This document shows, piece after piece, positions 26,276 to 33,844 of a DNA stretch of 64,000 nt (position 1 is the stretch's first letter; each line of letters begins with the position of its first letter). Below the pieces are notes generated by a model that saw only the letters and a list, made by a program, of their open reading frames with translations, was not told the origin of the DNA and ran no database searches. This DNA comes from CAIKMD01 sp035552195 (lineage in GTDB: Bacteria; Pseudomonadota; Alphaproteobacteria; ATCC43930; CGMCC-115725), in NCBI GenBank assembly GCA_035552195.1, contig DASZLU010000007.1:5101-69100 (forward strand). Direction: 5' to 3'. The translations under genes and the position numbers were made by a program.

Positions 26276-27163
26276 TCAGATCGGCGGCGGCGAGAGGCCG
26301 CGGCGGCCGTAAGCCGCGAGCAGCGTGTTGCGCAACAGGCAGGCGATGGTCATCGGCCCGACGCCGCCGGGCACCGGCGTGATCGCCGATGCGATGCCCT
26401 GCGCCTCGGCGAAGGCGACATCGCCGACGATCCGCGCTTTGCTGCCCGGCACGTCGGCGCGATTGATCCCGACATCGACCACCACGGCGCCGGGCTTCAG
26501 CCACGCGCCGCGCACCAACTCGGCATGGCCGGCCGCGACGACCAGGATATCGGCGCGGCTCGTGATCGCGGGCAGGTTGCGGCTCTTGGTATGCGCGAGG
26601 GTCACGGTGCAGTCCTCGCGCAGCAACAGCGCCGCCATCGGTTTGCCGACGAGATTGGAGCGGCCGATGACGACGGCTTCGGCGCCGCTCAGACGCGGCG
26701 TCGCGTCACGCAGCAGCAACAGGCAGCCATAGGGCGTGCAAGGCAGCAGCGCCGGACCGCCGCTCCACAGCCCGCCGACATTCTGCACGTGGAAACCGTC
26801 GACATCCTTTGCCGGATCGATGGCGTCGATGACGCGCCGGCGATCGATCTGCGGCGGCAGCGGCAATTGCACCAGAATGCCGTCGACGCGCTCGTCGCGA
26901 TTGAGCCGCGCGATCAGCGTCAGCAGCGCGGCCTCGCTGCTCGCGGCCGGCAGCTTTTCCTCGAAGCTGGCGAAACCCGCCTCGATGCTCGCTATGGCCT
27001 TGCTGCGGACATAGATCTGGCTGGCCGGGTCGTCGCCGACCAGCACCGTGCAGAGACCCGGCACGATGCCGCGCTCGGCTTTAAGCGTGGCCGCATGCGC
27101 CGCGACATCGGCGCGCAGCCGCGCCGCCAGCGCCTTGCCGTCGATCAGCTTGGTGTCAGGCAC
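26276..27163 (-). CDS. folD: Bifunctional methylene-THF dehydrogenase/cyclohydrolase FolD (copy 1)
   Basis: 295 residues. Interconverts 5,10-methylene-THF and 10-formyl-THF with NADP+. Signature blocks are SQIYVRSKAIASIEAG (with the cyclohydrolase Lys), GILVQLPLPP, KDVDGFHVQNVG, the NADP loop IGRSNLVGKPMAALL and ITPVPGGVGPMTIACLL. Start GTG 27163 overlaps the stop of the DUF167 gene by eight bases (GTGCCTGA) and has GAGG upstream. It is the last gene of a YggT-DUF167-folD operon, an order usual in alphaproteobacteria, so this is the likely ancestral copy. A second, divergent folD is at 28269. Confidence 0.93.
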   Translation of the reverse strand: MPDTKLIDGKALAARLRADVAAHAATLKAERGIVPGLCTVLVGDDPASQIYVRSKAIASIEAGFASFEEKLPAASSEAALLTLIARLNRDERVDGILVQLPLPPQIDRRRVIDAIDPAKDVDGFHVQNVGGLWSGGPALLPCTPYGCLLLLRDATPRLSGAEAVVIGRSNLVGKPMAALLLREDCTVTLAHTKSRNLPAITSRADILVVAAGHAELVRGAWLKPGAVVVDVGINRADVPGSKARIVGDVAFAEAQGIASAITPVPGGVGPMTIACLLRNTLLAAYGRRGLSPPPI

Positions 27164-27476
27164 GAAGAAGCCTCTGCTCGATACATTGCGCCAGAGCGTC
27201 GGGATCGCCCGAGAGTTCGACCAGCTTGCGCCGTGCCGTCTCGCCACCGACGATGCTCAGATCGCGCGGCGCCAATCCGAATTCCCGCGCCAACAAGCGA
27301 ATGAGCGCCGTATTCGCTTTGCCGTCGACCGGTGCCGCGGTCACGGCCACTCGCAGCGCGGGACCCTGCGGCCCGTCTTCGACGATGCCGAGGATACGAT
27401 CGGACGAGGATTTCGGCGTCAAGCGAACCGCCAGTCGGACGCGACCGCGCGAAATCACGAACGGCAAGCGTTGCAC
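27156..27476 (-). CDS. DUF167 family protein (YggU-like)
   Basis: 106 residues, the size of the small YggU/DUF167 fold. Diagnostic segments are VRLAVRLTPKSSSDRILGI, LRVAVTAAPVDGKANTALIRLLA and LSIVGGETARRKLVEL. The start is GTG 27476 or TTG 27479, a few bases after the YggT stop; neither has a strong ribosome site, which fits coupling to the upstream gene. Function of the family is unknown. Middle gene of the YggT-DUF167-folD operon. Confidence 0.85.
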   Translation of the reverse strand: MQRLPFVISRGRVRLAVRLTPKSSSDRILGIVEDGPQGPALRVAVTAAPVDGKANTALIRLLAREFGLAPRDLSIVGGETARRKLVELSGDPDALAQCIEQRLLRA

Positions 27477-27481
27477 CAAGC

Positions 27482-27787
27482 TCAGTAGGCGTAGAGATAG
27501 AAGGCGAGATGGGTGAGCTCCATCTCGACCAGCCAGATAATCAGCAGCAGGATCACCGGCGATATGTCGAGGCCACCAATCGACGGTACGAATTGGCGGA
27601 TCGGCCGCAGGACGGGTTCGGTGATGCGATAAAGGAAGTCGAGGACCATCGCGACCGGACGGCTATAGGTGTTGATCACGTTGAAGGCGATCAGCCAGGA
27701 GATCACCGCCTGGATGATCACCAGGTACCAATAGAGATCGAGGATGGCGATGACCACCCTGATCAACGGCACGACAAAACCGCCCAT
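27482..27787 (-). CDS. YggT family membrane protein
   Basis: 101 residues. Two hydrophobic regions (residues about 4-30 and 75-95) frame the conserved YRITEPVLRPIRQFVPSIGGLDISPV block that defines the YggT family. ATG 27787 with GGGGCGG upstream gives the usual family length; the longer frame to 27853 is not supported. YggT-like proteins have been tied to osmotic tolerance and membrane organisation. First gene of the operon with DUF167 and folD. Confidence 0.88.
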   Translation of the reverse strand: MGGFVVPLIRVVIAILDLYWYLVIIQAVISWLIAFNVINTYSRPVAMVLDFLYRITEPVLRPIRQFVPSIGGLDISPVILLLIIWLVEMELTHLAFYLYAY

Positions 27788-27955
27788 CCGCCCCGAATCC
27801 TTTTGAAAAGCGGCTTCTCGAAAAAGCGCGCGCGAGCCTAAGCTTTGGCCCACCCAGGCGCAAGCGCCGGCGCTGCGGCATCCTGCCGATGGTTAAGCGT
27901 CTCGCCCGCCTTGACTTTACCACCCTCGTTTTCCAAAATCCGCCGCTCAGCGGGC

Positions 27956-28031
27956 GGGGCAGTAGCTCAGTTGGGAGAGCGCGACGTTCGCAATGTCGAG
28001 GTCAGGGGTTCGATCCCCCTCTGCTCCACCA
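27956..28031 (+). tRNA. tRNA-Ala(CGC)
   Basis: 76 bases that fold as a complete cloverleaf. Acceptor GGGGCAG pairs with CTGCTCC (one G-U), D stem GCTC/GAGC, anticodon stem CGACG/TGTCG with loop TTCGCAA giving anticodon CGC (alanine, codon GCG), T stem AGGGG/CCCCT with loop TTCGATC, and an encoded 3' CCA at 28029-28031. It lies between the divergent YggT operon and the second folD gene. Confidence 0.95.
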
Positions 28032-28055
28032 AATTTCGCACGATGTGCGGAATTT
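28031..28055 (+). terminator. Hairpin directly after tRNA-Ala
   Basis: Starting at the terminal A of CCA, AAATTTCGCAC pairs with GTGCGGAATTT over 11 positions (one G-U) with a 3-base loop. It may end transcription or guide 3' trimming of the tRNA; no T-run beyond the stem's own TTT. Confidence 0.5.
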
Positions 28056-28268
28056 GCCCTCCAAAGCCCAATGGGCGAACAAGAGTTCCCTCAAGAAGCT
28101 TCGTTTGGCAGGCCAAACCTTCGCACGGCATAAGAAGGTTGCCCGCCGAAATCACGCGGCAAGCCCTTCATCTAACGCCCACATTTGCCCACTAGGGCGG
28201 CGTCATGCGGCACGCCGCCGCGTCGGCGCCAATCGCGAAGTGGGGTGCGGTTTGATATAAGCGCCAAC
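28056..28268. other. Intergenic region between tRNA-Ala and folD copy 2
   Basis: 213 bases with no gene. A further 8-base-pair hairpin GGCGGCGT/ACGCCGCC lies at 28196-28219, and a TATAAG at 28255-28260 close to the folD ATG could be a -10 element. No att-like repeat of the tRNA 3' end was noticed, so there is no sign of an integrated element here. Confidence 0.4.
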
Positions 28269-29138
28269 ATGACTGCAAAGATTATCGATGGCGTCGCGAT
28301 CGGGCGGCAGATCCGCAACGACATTCGCGGCCGCGTCGAGACGCTGGTCTCGCGACACGCGACCAAGCCCGGCCTTGCCGTGATCCTTGTCGGCGCCAAT
28401 CCGGCGTCCGAGGTCTATGTCCGCAACAAGGTGCGGGCCTGCGGCGAGGTTGGCATCCATTCCGAAGTGATGCGTTTCGAGGCCGATGTCGCCGAGGAAC
28501 GGCTGCTCGATTATATCCGCCGCCTCAATGACGATCCGGCGATCCACGGCATTCTCGTGCAGTTGCCGCTGCCGCCGACGATTTCGGTGCAGCGCGTGCT
28601 GACGACGATCTCGGTCGACAAGGATGTCGACGGCTTCCACCTCTACAATGTCGGCGGCCTCGTCATCGGCAACACCGTGTTCCCGCCGTGCACGCCCTAT
28701 GGCGTCTCGAAGCTCCTTGAATACGAGAACATCCCGGTCGAAGGCCGCAACGTCACCGTGGTCGGCGCCAGCAACGTCGTCGGCAAGCCGATGGCGCTGA
28801 TGCTGATGCAACGCGAGGCGACGGTCGCGATCTGCCACGCCAAGACGCGCGAGCTCTCGCAATACACCATTCTCGCCGACATTCTCGTGGTCGCGGCGGG
28901 GCATCCGCGGCTGATCGTGCCGCAAATGGTGCGCAGCGGCGCCGTCGTGATCGATGTCGGCATCAACCGCCTGCCCGACGGCAAGCTCGTCGGCGATGTC
29001 GATTTCGAGGGCGTGCGCGAGAAGGCATCGCATATCACGCCGGTCCCGGGCGGCGTCGGCCCGATGACCGTGACCATGCTGCTCGACAACACCGTCGCAT
29101 CGGCCGAGCGCTCTGTCGGCATCCGCAAGACGCCGTAA
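28269..29138 (+). CDS. folD: Bifunctional methylene-THF dehydrogenase/cyclohydrolase FolD (copy 2)
   Basis: 289 residues with the full set of FolD motifs: SEVYVRNKVRACGEVG, GILVQLPLPP, KDVDGFHLYNVGG, VVGASNVVGKPMALML, and ITPVPGGVGPMTVTMLLDNTV. ATG 28269 begins MTAKIIDGVAIG. It differs clearly from copy 1 in non-motif regions, including the cofactor loop (GASNVVG against GRSNLVG) and NTVFPPCTPYGV against PALLPCTPYGC, so it is a distinct lineage, not a fresh duplicate. It is monocistronic or leads to apaG 65 bases on, near folE. Confidence 0.93.
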   Translation: MTAKIIDGVAIGRQIRNDIRGRVETLVSRHATKPGLAVILVGANPASEVYVRNKVRACGEVGIHSEVMRFEADVAEERLLDYIRRLNDDPAIHGILVQLPLPPTISVQRVLTTISVDKDVDGFHLYNVGGLVIGNTVFPPCTPYGVSKLLEYENIPVEGRNVTVVGASNVVGKPMALMLMQREATVAICHAKTRELSQYTILADILVVAAGHPRLIVPQMVRSGAVVIDVGINRLPDGKLVGDVDFEGVREKASHITPVPGGVGPMTVTMLLDNTVASAERSVGIRKTP

Positions 29139-29203
29139 GGCGCCCACCGATCGACACGCCGTGCGGCGCTGCCCAACTTGACCTTGCGGCGATCCCGGCG
29201 AAA

Positions 29204-29623
29204 ATGGCCCCGGATTGGGGGGCAGCGAGCGTGTATTCGGAAGTTACTCGGTCGATCAAAGTCGTGGTCAATCCCACCTACCTCGAAGACCAATCTTCGC
29301 CGGCCGAGAATCGCTATGTCTGGGCCTACCACGTCCGGATCGAGAATCAGGGCGCCGAAACCGTGCAATTGCGCCGCCGTCACTGGCGGATCACCGACGC
29401 GCAGGGCCGGGTGCAAGATGTGCGCGGCGCCGGCGTCGTCGGCGAGCAGCCGGTCCTTGGTCCGGGGCAAAGCTTCGAATACACCAGCGGCACGCCGCTC
29501 GCGACGCCCTCGGGTATCATGGTGGGTACCTACGAGATGGAATTGCCGACCGGCGAATGCTTCGCCGTCGCGATCCCGCCCTTCTCGCTCGACAGCCCGC
29601 ACCAGCCGCGCCGGCTGAATTAG
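29204..29623 (+). CDS. apaG: ApaG family protein
   Basis: 139 residues, the normal ApaG length. The fibronectin-type-III-like fold is marked by SIKVVVNPTYLEDQS, YVWAYHVRIENQGAETVQLRRRHW, the glycine-rich GAGVVGEQPVLGPGQSFEYTSG and GTYEM. ApaG was named for effects on Ap4A, magnesium and cobalt resistance in enterobacteria; biochemical role unknown. folE starts 20 bases after its stop. Confidence 0.92.
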   Translation: MAPDWGAASVYSEVTRSIKVVVNPTYLEDQSSPAENRYVWAYHVRIENQGAETVQLRRRHWRITDAQGRVQDVRGAGVVGEQPVLGPGQSFEYTSGTPLATPSGIMVGTYEMELPTGECFAVAIPPFSLDSPHQPRRLN

Positions 29624-29643
29624 TCCAACAAGGAGCATTGGTT

Positions 29644-30285
29644 ATGGCGGCGAGATCATCGCGCAAACGCGCTTCTGCGAAGTCTGCGCCCGTCGTAAGG
29701 CCAACCCGCGAGGAGGCCGAAGAGGCCGTGCGTGTGTTGCTGCGCTGGGCGGGCGACGATCCCGACCGCGAGGGGCTGCGCGGCACGCCCGGTCGCGTCA
29801 CGCGCGCCTACGGCGAATTTTTTGCCGGCTACCAAAGCGACCCGGTCGAACTTCTCCAGCGCACCTTCGAGGAGACCAACGGCTATGACGAAATGGTGGT
29901 CCTCAAGGACATTCGTTTCGAGAGCCATTGCGAGCATCATCTCGCGCCGATCATCGGCCGCGCCCATATCGCCTACCTGCCGAACAAGCGCGTCGTCGGC
30001 ATCTCGAAGCTCGCGCGTCTCGTTGACGCCTTCGCAAAACGCCTGCAGATACAGGAGAAGATGACGGCGCAGATCGCGACGACGCTCAACGAGGTGCTGC
30101 GCCCGAAAGGCGTCGCGGTAGTGATCGAGGCGGCGCATCAATGCATGACGACGCGCGGCGTGCACAAGCCTGGCGTGTCGATGGTCACCTCGCATATGCT
30201 CGGCGCGTTCCGCAGCGATCCGTCGACGCGCCGCGAATTCCTGGCGCATATCGATCTCGACGGGCATTCGCCTGCCAATGTCTGA
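29644..30285 (+). CDS. folE: GTP cyclohydrolase I
   Basis: 213 residues. Makes 7,8-dihydroneopterin triphosphate from GTP, first step of folate synthesis. Zinc ligands C96, H99 and C167 are in ESHCEHHLAPIIG and AAHQCMTTRG; QEKMTAQIATTL and PGVSMVTSHMLGAFR follow. ATG 29644 with AAGGAG upstream; the N-terminal 20 residues are basic and variable. Its closeness to folD copy 2 groups two folate enzymes on this strand. Confidence 0.95.
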   Translation: MAARSSRKRASAKSAPVVRPTREEAEEAVRVLLRWAGDDPDREGLRGTPGRVTRAYGEFFAGYQSDPVELLQRTFEETNGYDEMVVLKDIRFESHCEHHLAPIIGRAHIAYLPNKRVVGISKLARLVDAFAKRLQIQEKMTAQIATTLNEVLRPKGVAVVIEAAHQCMTTRGVHKPGVSMVTSHMLGAFRSDPSTRREFLAHIDLDGHSPANV

Positions 30286-30354
30286 CCGGCGATGCGGCTG
30301 GCGGGGGCGTTGTCGTCGTAGCGAATGGTGGGGGTGGCTTTTAGGTGGTTGGTG

Positions 30355-30723
30355 ATGTTGCCGGCGCATGTTGAGCGCTTCCTGCGCGACGCGGTGCGTT
30401 CCGTTTGGGAGCTCGAGCTTCTTCTGTTGCTCTATCGGCTGCGGACGCGTCTCTGGACCGCCGACGAATTGGTTCGCGAGTTGCGGGCAAGCGTGCTCAT
30501 CGTCGGGGATTCGCTCGGCGCGTTGCAAAAGGCGGGCCTCGTCAACCGCAACGCCGATGACCAATATCAATATTGGCCGATCTCGCCGGAGCTCGATCAC
30601 TTGGTCGGCGATATCGCCACGGCCTACGCGAATTCTCCCGTCGCCGTGACCGAGGCCATTCTTCGCGCGCCGCATAGCGGCATCCGTATCTTCGCCGACG
30701 CGTTCAAGATCAAAAAGGACTGA
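30355..30723 (+). CDS. Predicted winged-helix protein of the DUF5985 cluster
   Basis: 122 residues from ATG 30355 (AGGTGG six bases upstream); an ATG at 30325 has no ribosome site. The pattern SVWELELLLLLYRLRTRLWTADELVRELR then SLGALQKAGLVNRNADDQYQYWPIS is that of a winged helix with recognition helix and wing, as in MarR/ArsR-like regulators. No metal or ligand site is evident. It heads a run of three genes with 3- and 2-base gaps followed by two DUF5985-type membrane proteins, and probably regulates or senses with them. Confidence 0.65.
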   Translation: MLPAHVERFLRDAVRSVWELELLLLLYRLRTRLWTADELVRELRASVLIVGDSLGALQKAGLVNRNADDQYQYWPISPELDHLVGDIATAYANSPVAVTEAILRAPHSGIRIFADAFKIKKD

Positions 30724-30726
30724 CGC

Positions 30727-30999
30727 GTGCTACACCTCTTCGAATCGACGGTCTATATCCTCTGCATGGTGACGAGCCTCGTCGCCATGTGGCTGTTGCT
30801 GCGCAGCTACCGGCAAAACCGCTCGCGCCTCTTGCTGTGGAGCGCTGCGGCGTTCGTCGCTTTCGCCCTCAACAACCTTTTTCTTTTCTTCGATCTCGTG
30901 GTCTTGCCGACGAGCATCGATCTGCGGCCGGTGCGCGCGCTGACAGCGCTGATCGGCGTCGCGATCCTGCTCTACGCCTTCATCTGGGAAATCGACTGA
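30727..30999 (+). CDS. DUF5985 family membrane protein (first)
   Basis: 90 residues from a GTG. Three hydrophobic helices are visible at about 6-24, 34-55 and 66-86, separated by short loops (RSYRQNRSRL and PTSIDLRPVRA). The pattern is that of DUF5985. There are no charged residues inside the helices. Function unknown. Middle gene of the cluster; the next ATG is two bases after its stop. Confidence 0.7.
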   Translation: MLHLFESTVYILCMVTSLVAMWLLLRSYRQNRSRLLLWSAAAFVAFALNNLFLFFDLVVLPTSIDLRPVRALTALIGVAILLYAFIWEID

Positions 31000-31001
31000 A
31001 G

Positions 31002-31283
31002 ATGGGGCCGATGTATCTCTTTCAATTCCTCGGCGGCATCCTGACGATGGGCTATGTCGTCCTCGGCGTCTTTTTCCTGAAATTCTGGCGGCGCACGCGC
31101 GATCCGCTTTTCCGCATGTTCGCCTGGGCGTTCTGGCTGATGGCGGTGAACGGCTTCGCCGTCTCCGTATCCAACGGCTACGAGCTGGACGTGGTGTGGA
31201 GCTATCTGCTCCGCCTCTTGGCTTTCGTGCTGATCATCATCGCGATCATCCGCAAGAACATGGAAACGAAAACGCCGTCCTGA
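31002..31283 (+). CDS. DUF5985 family membrane protein (second)
   Basis: 93 residues from ATG 31002 (31011 is a possible internal start). Three transmembrane helices at about 5-25, 38-55 and 63-82, with FLKFWRRTRDPLFRMFAWAFWLMAVNG matching the loop and helix of the first DUF5985 protein in position. The two proteins are probably old paralogues forming a hetero-oligomer in the inner membrane; this is inference. A weak 7-base-pair hairpin (31272-31293) spans the stop codon. Confidence 0.7.
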   Translation: MGPMYLFQFLGGILTMGYVVLGVFFLKFWRRTRDPLFRMFAWAFWLMAVNGFAVSVSNGYELDVVWSYLLRLLAFVLIIIAIIRKNMETKTPS

Positions 31284-31333
31284 AGAACGGCGTCTCCGGT
31301 CTTCGACGCGCCGAACGTCGGTTGGACCGGGCT

Positions 31334-31373
31334 TTAATCGGACAAGAGATACTTTAATTGGACAAGAGATACT
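31334..31373. repeat. 20-base tandem duplication at the end of a gene
   Basis: TTAATCGGACAAGAGATACT (31334-31353) and TTAATTGGACAAGAGATACT (31354-31373) are adjacent direct copies with one mismatch. Each holds a reverse-strand stop codon and the last codons of the lipoprotein gene; the working stop is in the second copy, so the first is a post-stop duplicate. Confidence 0.85.
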
Positions 31374-31944
31374 GGCCGAAGCCCGACATGATCCGCTGCT
31401 GCGCCTGGCTGTCGAAATCCGCCATCATGTCGCGCACCATGCCGTAACGCGTGCGCGCGCGGTCGTTGGCCGTCGCGCTTTGCAGAACGGTGGCGCTGCG
31501 CGAAACCGTGACCCGTGCCGACCGCACTACGACGCCGGTCGAATCGAGCAGCTCGAGCGCGGCATCGAGGGCGATGTCGTATCGCTGCGACACCTGATCG
31601 GTGAAGGTGCCGCTGATCCCGCCTTTCACCGTCAGGTCGGTGACCTTGGCCGTCGCGTCGGCGATGGTGAAGCGCGCCGGGCCACCCTGGCCCGTGGCGC
31701 GCAGCCGGTCGCGCGCCCAGTTTTGGACGGCGCGCAGCGGCGATACGGGGAAGGCGTTGTCGGCATCGCCCGGCTGATAGATCGTACGGATCTCGACCTG
31801 CGACGCTTGCAGCATAAACGGCGGCTGGCCGGTGAAGCGGATATCCGGAAATTCCGGTGCTTGCGACGGCGGTCCGCACGAGACGAGGGTGAAGCCCGCG
31901 CCCAAAGAGAGGCCGGTCAAAATGAACTGGCGTCGAGTGGTCAT
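31354..31944 (-). CDS. Predicted lipoprotein of alphaproteobacterial type
   Basis: 196 residues from ATG 31944. The N-terminus TTRRQFILTGLSLGAGFTLVSC has both a twin-arginine-like RRQF motif and a lipobox (LVSC, Cys23), so it may be exported folded and then acylated. The remainder has IRTIYQPGDADNAFPVSPLRAVQNWARDRL and a C-terminal region YGMVRDMMADFDSQAQQRIM seen in a conserved lipoprotein of this class that lies beside hslO. Function unknown. It is 52 bases downstream of hslO in the argD-argF-hslO run. Its 3' end is duplicated in tandem. Confidence 0.75.
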   Translation of the reverse strand: MTTRRQFILTGLSLGAGFTLVSCGPPSQAPEFPDIRFTGQPPFMLQASQVEIRTIYQPGDADNAFPVSPLRAVQNWARDRLRATGQGGPARFTIADATAKVTDLTVKGGISGTFTDQVSQRYDIALDAALELLDSTGVVVRSARVTVSRSATVLQSATANDRARTRYGMVRDMMADFDSQAQQRIMSGFGQYLLSN

Positions 31945-31996
31945 AAAAACCTCCGCGAACCAAACACCTTGCGACGGTTCCGGTTGCACGGTCCCG

Positions 31997-32908
31997 TCAA
32001 CCGGGAACGAGAGCGCCGAGAGCCTCGTCGTCGAAATCATAAACCGTGCTGCAGAATTCGCAGGTCACGGAAATCTTGCCGTCGACTTTCATGTCGGCGA
32101 CCTCATCGGGCTTCAAGGCGCGCAGGACATTCTCGACGCGCTGGCGCGAGCAGCGGCACTTCGCCATTAACGCATGCGGCTTGTAGGCGCGGACGCCGTC
32201 TTCATGGAACAGACGGAACAGCAGCCGCTCGGGCGCGAGCGCCGGATCGATCAACTCGGCCGAGGTCGACGAGCTCATGAAGATCGCGGCGCGGCGCCAC
32301 GCGTCGTCCTCGGTCTCCCGCTCGAGGGTATAGGCCTCGCGCGGCAGGCGCTGGATCATCAGCGCGCCGGCGCGCCAGTGGGTGGCGCCGCTCTCGTCCG
32401 GGACTTGCGCCACCGCGACTTTGAGCGCGGCTTCGACCTGCTCGCTCTGGCGAAAATAGTGATGCACGCATTCCGCCAAGGTGCTGCCGGTCAGCTCGAC
32501 AATGCCTTGATAGCGCTCGGTATGCTCGCCCTGATCGACGGTCAGGGCGAGATAGCCGGCCCCCAAGAGCCGCGGCACCAGGCCGGTTGCCCCGGTCTCG
32601 GCTTCCAGCCGAGCGGCATCAAACTGCGCATAGCCGCGTAGGGCGCCGGACGTCGTCACATCGGCGACCATCATCTTGATCGGCCCATCGCCTTTGGTCT
32701 GCAGCGTGAAGACGCCTTCGTATTTGAGCGCGCCGGCCAAGGCGATGGCGAGGGCGATCGCTTCGCCCAGCATCTGGGCGACCAGCGGCGGATAAGCGTG
32801 CTGCGTCAGAATCGAATCGATTGCCGGGCCCAGCCGCACCAGGCGGCCGCGCAAGGCAAAAGGTTCGATTTGGAAGGGCTGTACGAGATCGTCTGGAACT
32901 TGCGGCAT
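31997..32908 (-). CDS. hslO: Redox-regulated chaperone Hsp33
   Basis: 303 residues. The C-terminal redox switch has C251-x-C253 (KCRCSR) and C283-x2-C286 (CEFC), which bind zinc when reduced and form disulfides on oxidation to activate the holdase. The N-terminal substrate domain shows ALAGALKYEGVFTLQTKGDGPI and VDQGEHTERYQGIV. ATG 32908 is three bases after argF. The argD-argF-hslO order is a class hallmark, though hslO has no known link to arginine. Confidence 0.95.
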   Translation of the reverse strand: MPQVPDDLVQPFQIEPFALRGRLVRLGPAIDSILTQHAYPPLVAQMLGEAIALAIALAGALKYEGVFTLQTKGDGPIKMMVADVTTSGALRGYAQFDAARLEAETGATGLVPRLLGAGYLALTVDQGEHTERYQGIVELTGSTLAECVHHYFRQSEQVEAALKVAVAQVPDESGATHWRAGALMIQRLPREAYTLERETEDDAWRRAAIFMSSSTSAELIDPALAPERLLFRLFHEDGVRAYKPHALMAKCRCSRQRVENVLRALKPDEVADMKVDGKISVTCEFCSTVYDFDDEALGALVPG

Positions 32909-32911
32909 CGC

Positions 32912-33844
32912 TTACGCGAGGCACCAGGCGAGGATCGCCTTTTGCGCGTGCATGCGATTCTCGGCTTCGTCCCAAACCACCGATTGCGGCCCGTCGATGA
33001 CGCCCGCCGTCACTTCCTCGCCGCGCTTGGCCGGCAGGCAATGCATGAAGATCGCGTCGCGCTTGGCGCACGCCATCAGCTTCTCGTCGACGCGATAAGG
33101 CGCCATCGCCTCGGGCCGGAAGAGCTTCAGATCGGTGTTCATCGACACCCAGGTATCGGTGACGAGGCAATCGGCGCCGGAAGCCGCCGCGCGCGGATCG
33201 GAGACGCAAGACACCTTGCCGCCTTCGCGCTGTGCCCAGGCGAGCACGCGCGCCGGCGGGCGATTGGCGTCGGGGGAGGCGAGACGCAGCTCGAAATTGA
33301 AGCGCACCGCAGCATGGATCCAGCTTACCGCGACATTGTTACCGTCGCCGCTCCAGCAGACGATCTTTCCGGCGATCGGACCCTTATGCTCTTCGAGCGT
33401 CAGGACGTCGGCCATGATCTGGCAGGGATGGCTCGCATCGGTCAGCCCGTTGATCACCGGCACGCTGGCATTCGCCGCCAGCTCTTCGAGCTTCGCGACC
33501 GAGGTCGTGCGGATCATGATCGCGTCGACATAGCGCGACAGGACTTTCGCGGTATCGGCGACGGTCTCGCCGCGCGAGAGCTGCGAATCGGCAGAGGTCA
33601 ACGTGACGACGTCGCCGCCAAGCTGTTTCATCGCGACTTCGAAAGAGAGGCGCGTGCGCGTCGACGGCTTCTCGAACACCATTGCCAGGGTCTTGTCGGT
33701 GAGCGGCTTCGAGCGGTCGCCGGTCTGCTTCCACTGCGCGGCTTGGTCAACGATGCGGCGCAGCTCGACCGCGCTGATCTGATCGAGATCGAGGAAATGC
33801 CTCAGCGGCGCCTTCACCGGCGCGGGGCGGGTCACAGTTTCCAT
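32912..33844 (-). CDS. argF: Ornithine carbamoyltransferase
   Basis: 310 residues. Makes citrulline from ornithine and carbamoyl phosphate. Carbamoyl-phosphate loop STRTR is at 61-65 in FEKPSTRTRLSFEVAM, HPCQ follows near 141, and the ornithine-binding HCLPAKRGEEV is near the C-terminus. Its ATG lies 13 bases inside the end of argD, so the two are coupled. Confidence 0.96.
   Translation of the reverse strand: METVTRPAPVKAPLRHFLDLDQISAVELRRIVDQAAQWKQTGDRSKPLTDKTLAMVFEKPSTRTRLSFEVAMKQLGGDVVTLTSADSQLSRGETVADTAKVLSRYVDAIMIRTTSVAKLEELAANASVPVINGLTDASHPCQIMADVLTLEEHKGPIAGKIVCWSGDGNNVAVSWIHAAVRFNFELRLASPDANRPPARVLAWAQREGGKVSCVSDPRAAASGADCLVTDTWVSMNTDLKLFRPEAMAPYRVDEKLMACAKRDAIFMHCLPAKRGEEVTAGVIDGPQSVVWDEAENRMHAQKAILAWCLA

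Noticed and set aside
27956..28268. Integrated element at the tRNA-Ala gene
   Set aside because: No integrase, no second copy of the tRNA 3' end and no foreign composition downstream; normal folate genes follow.
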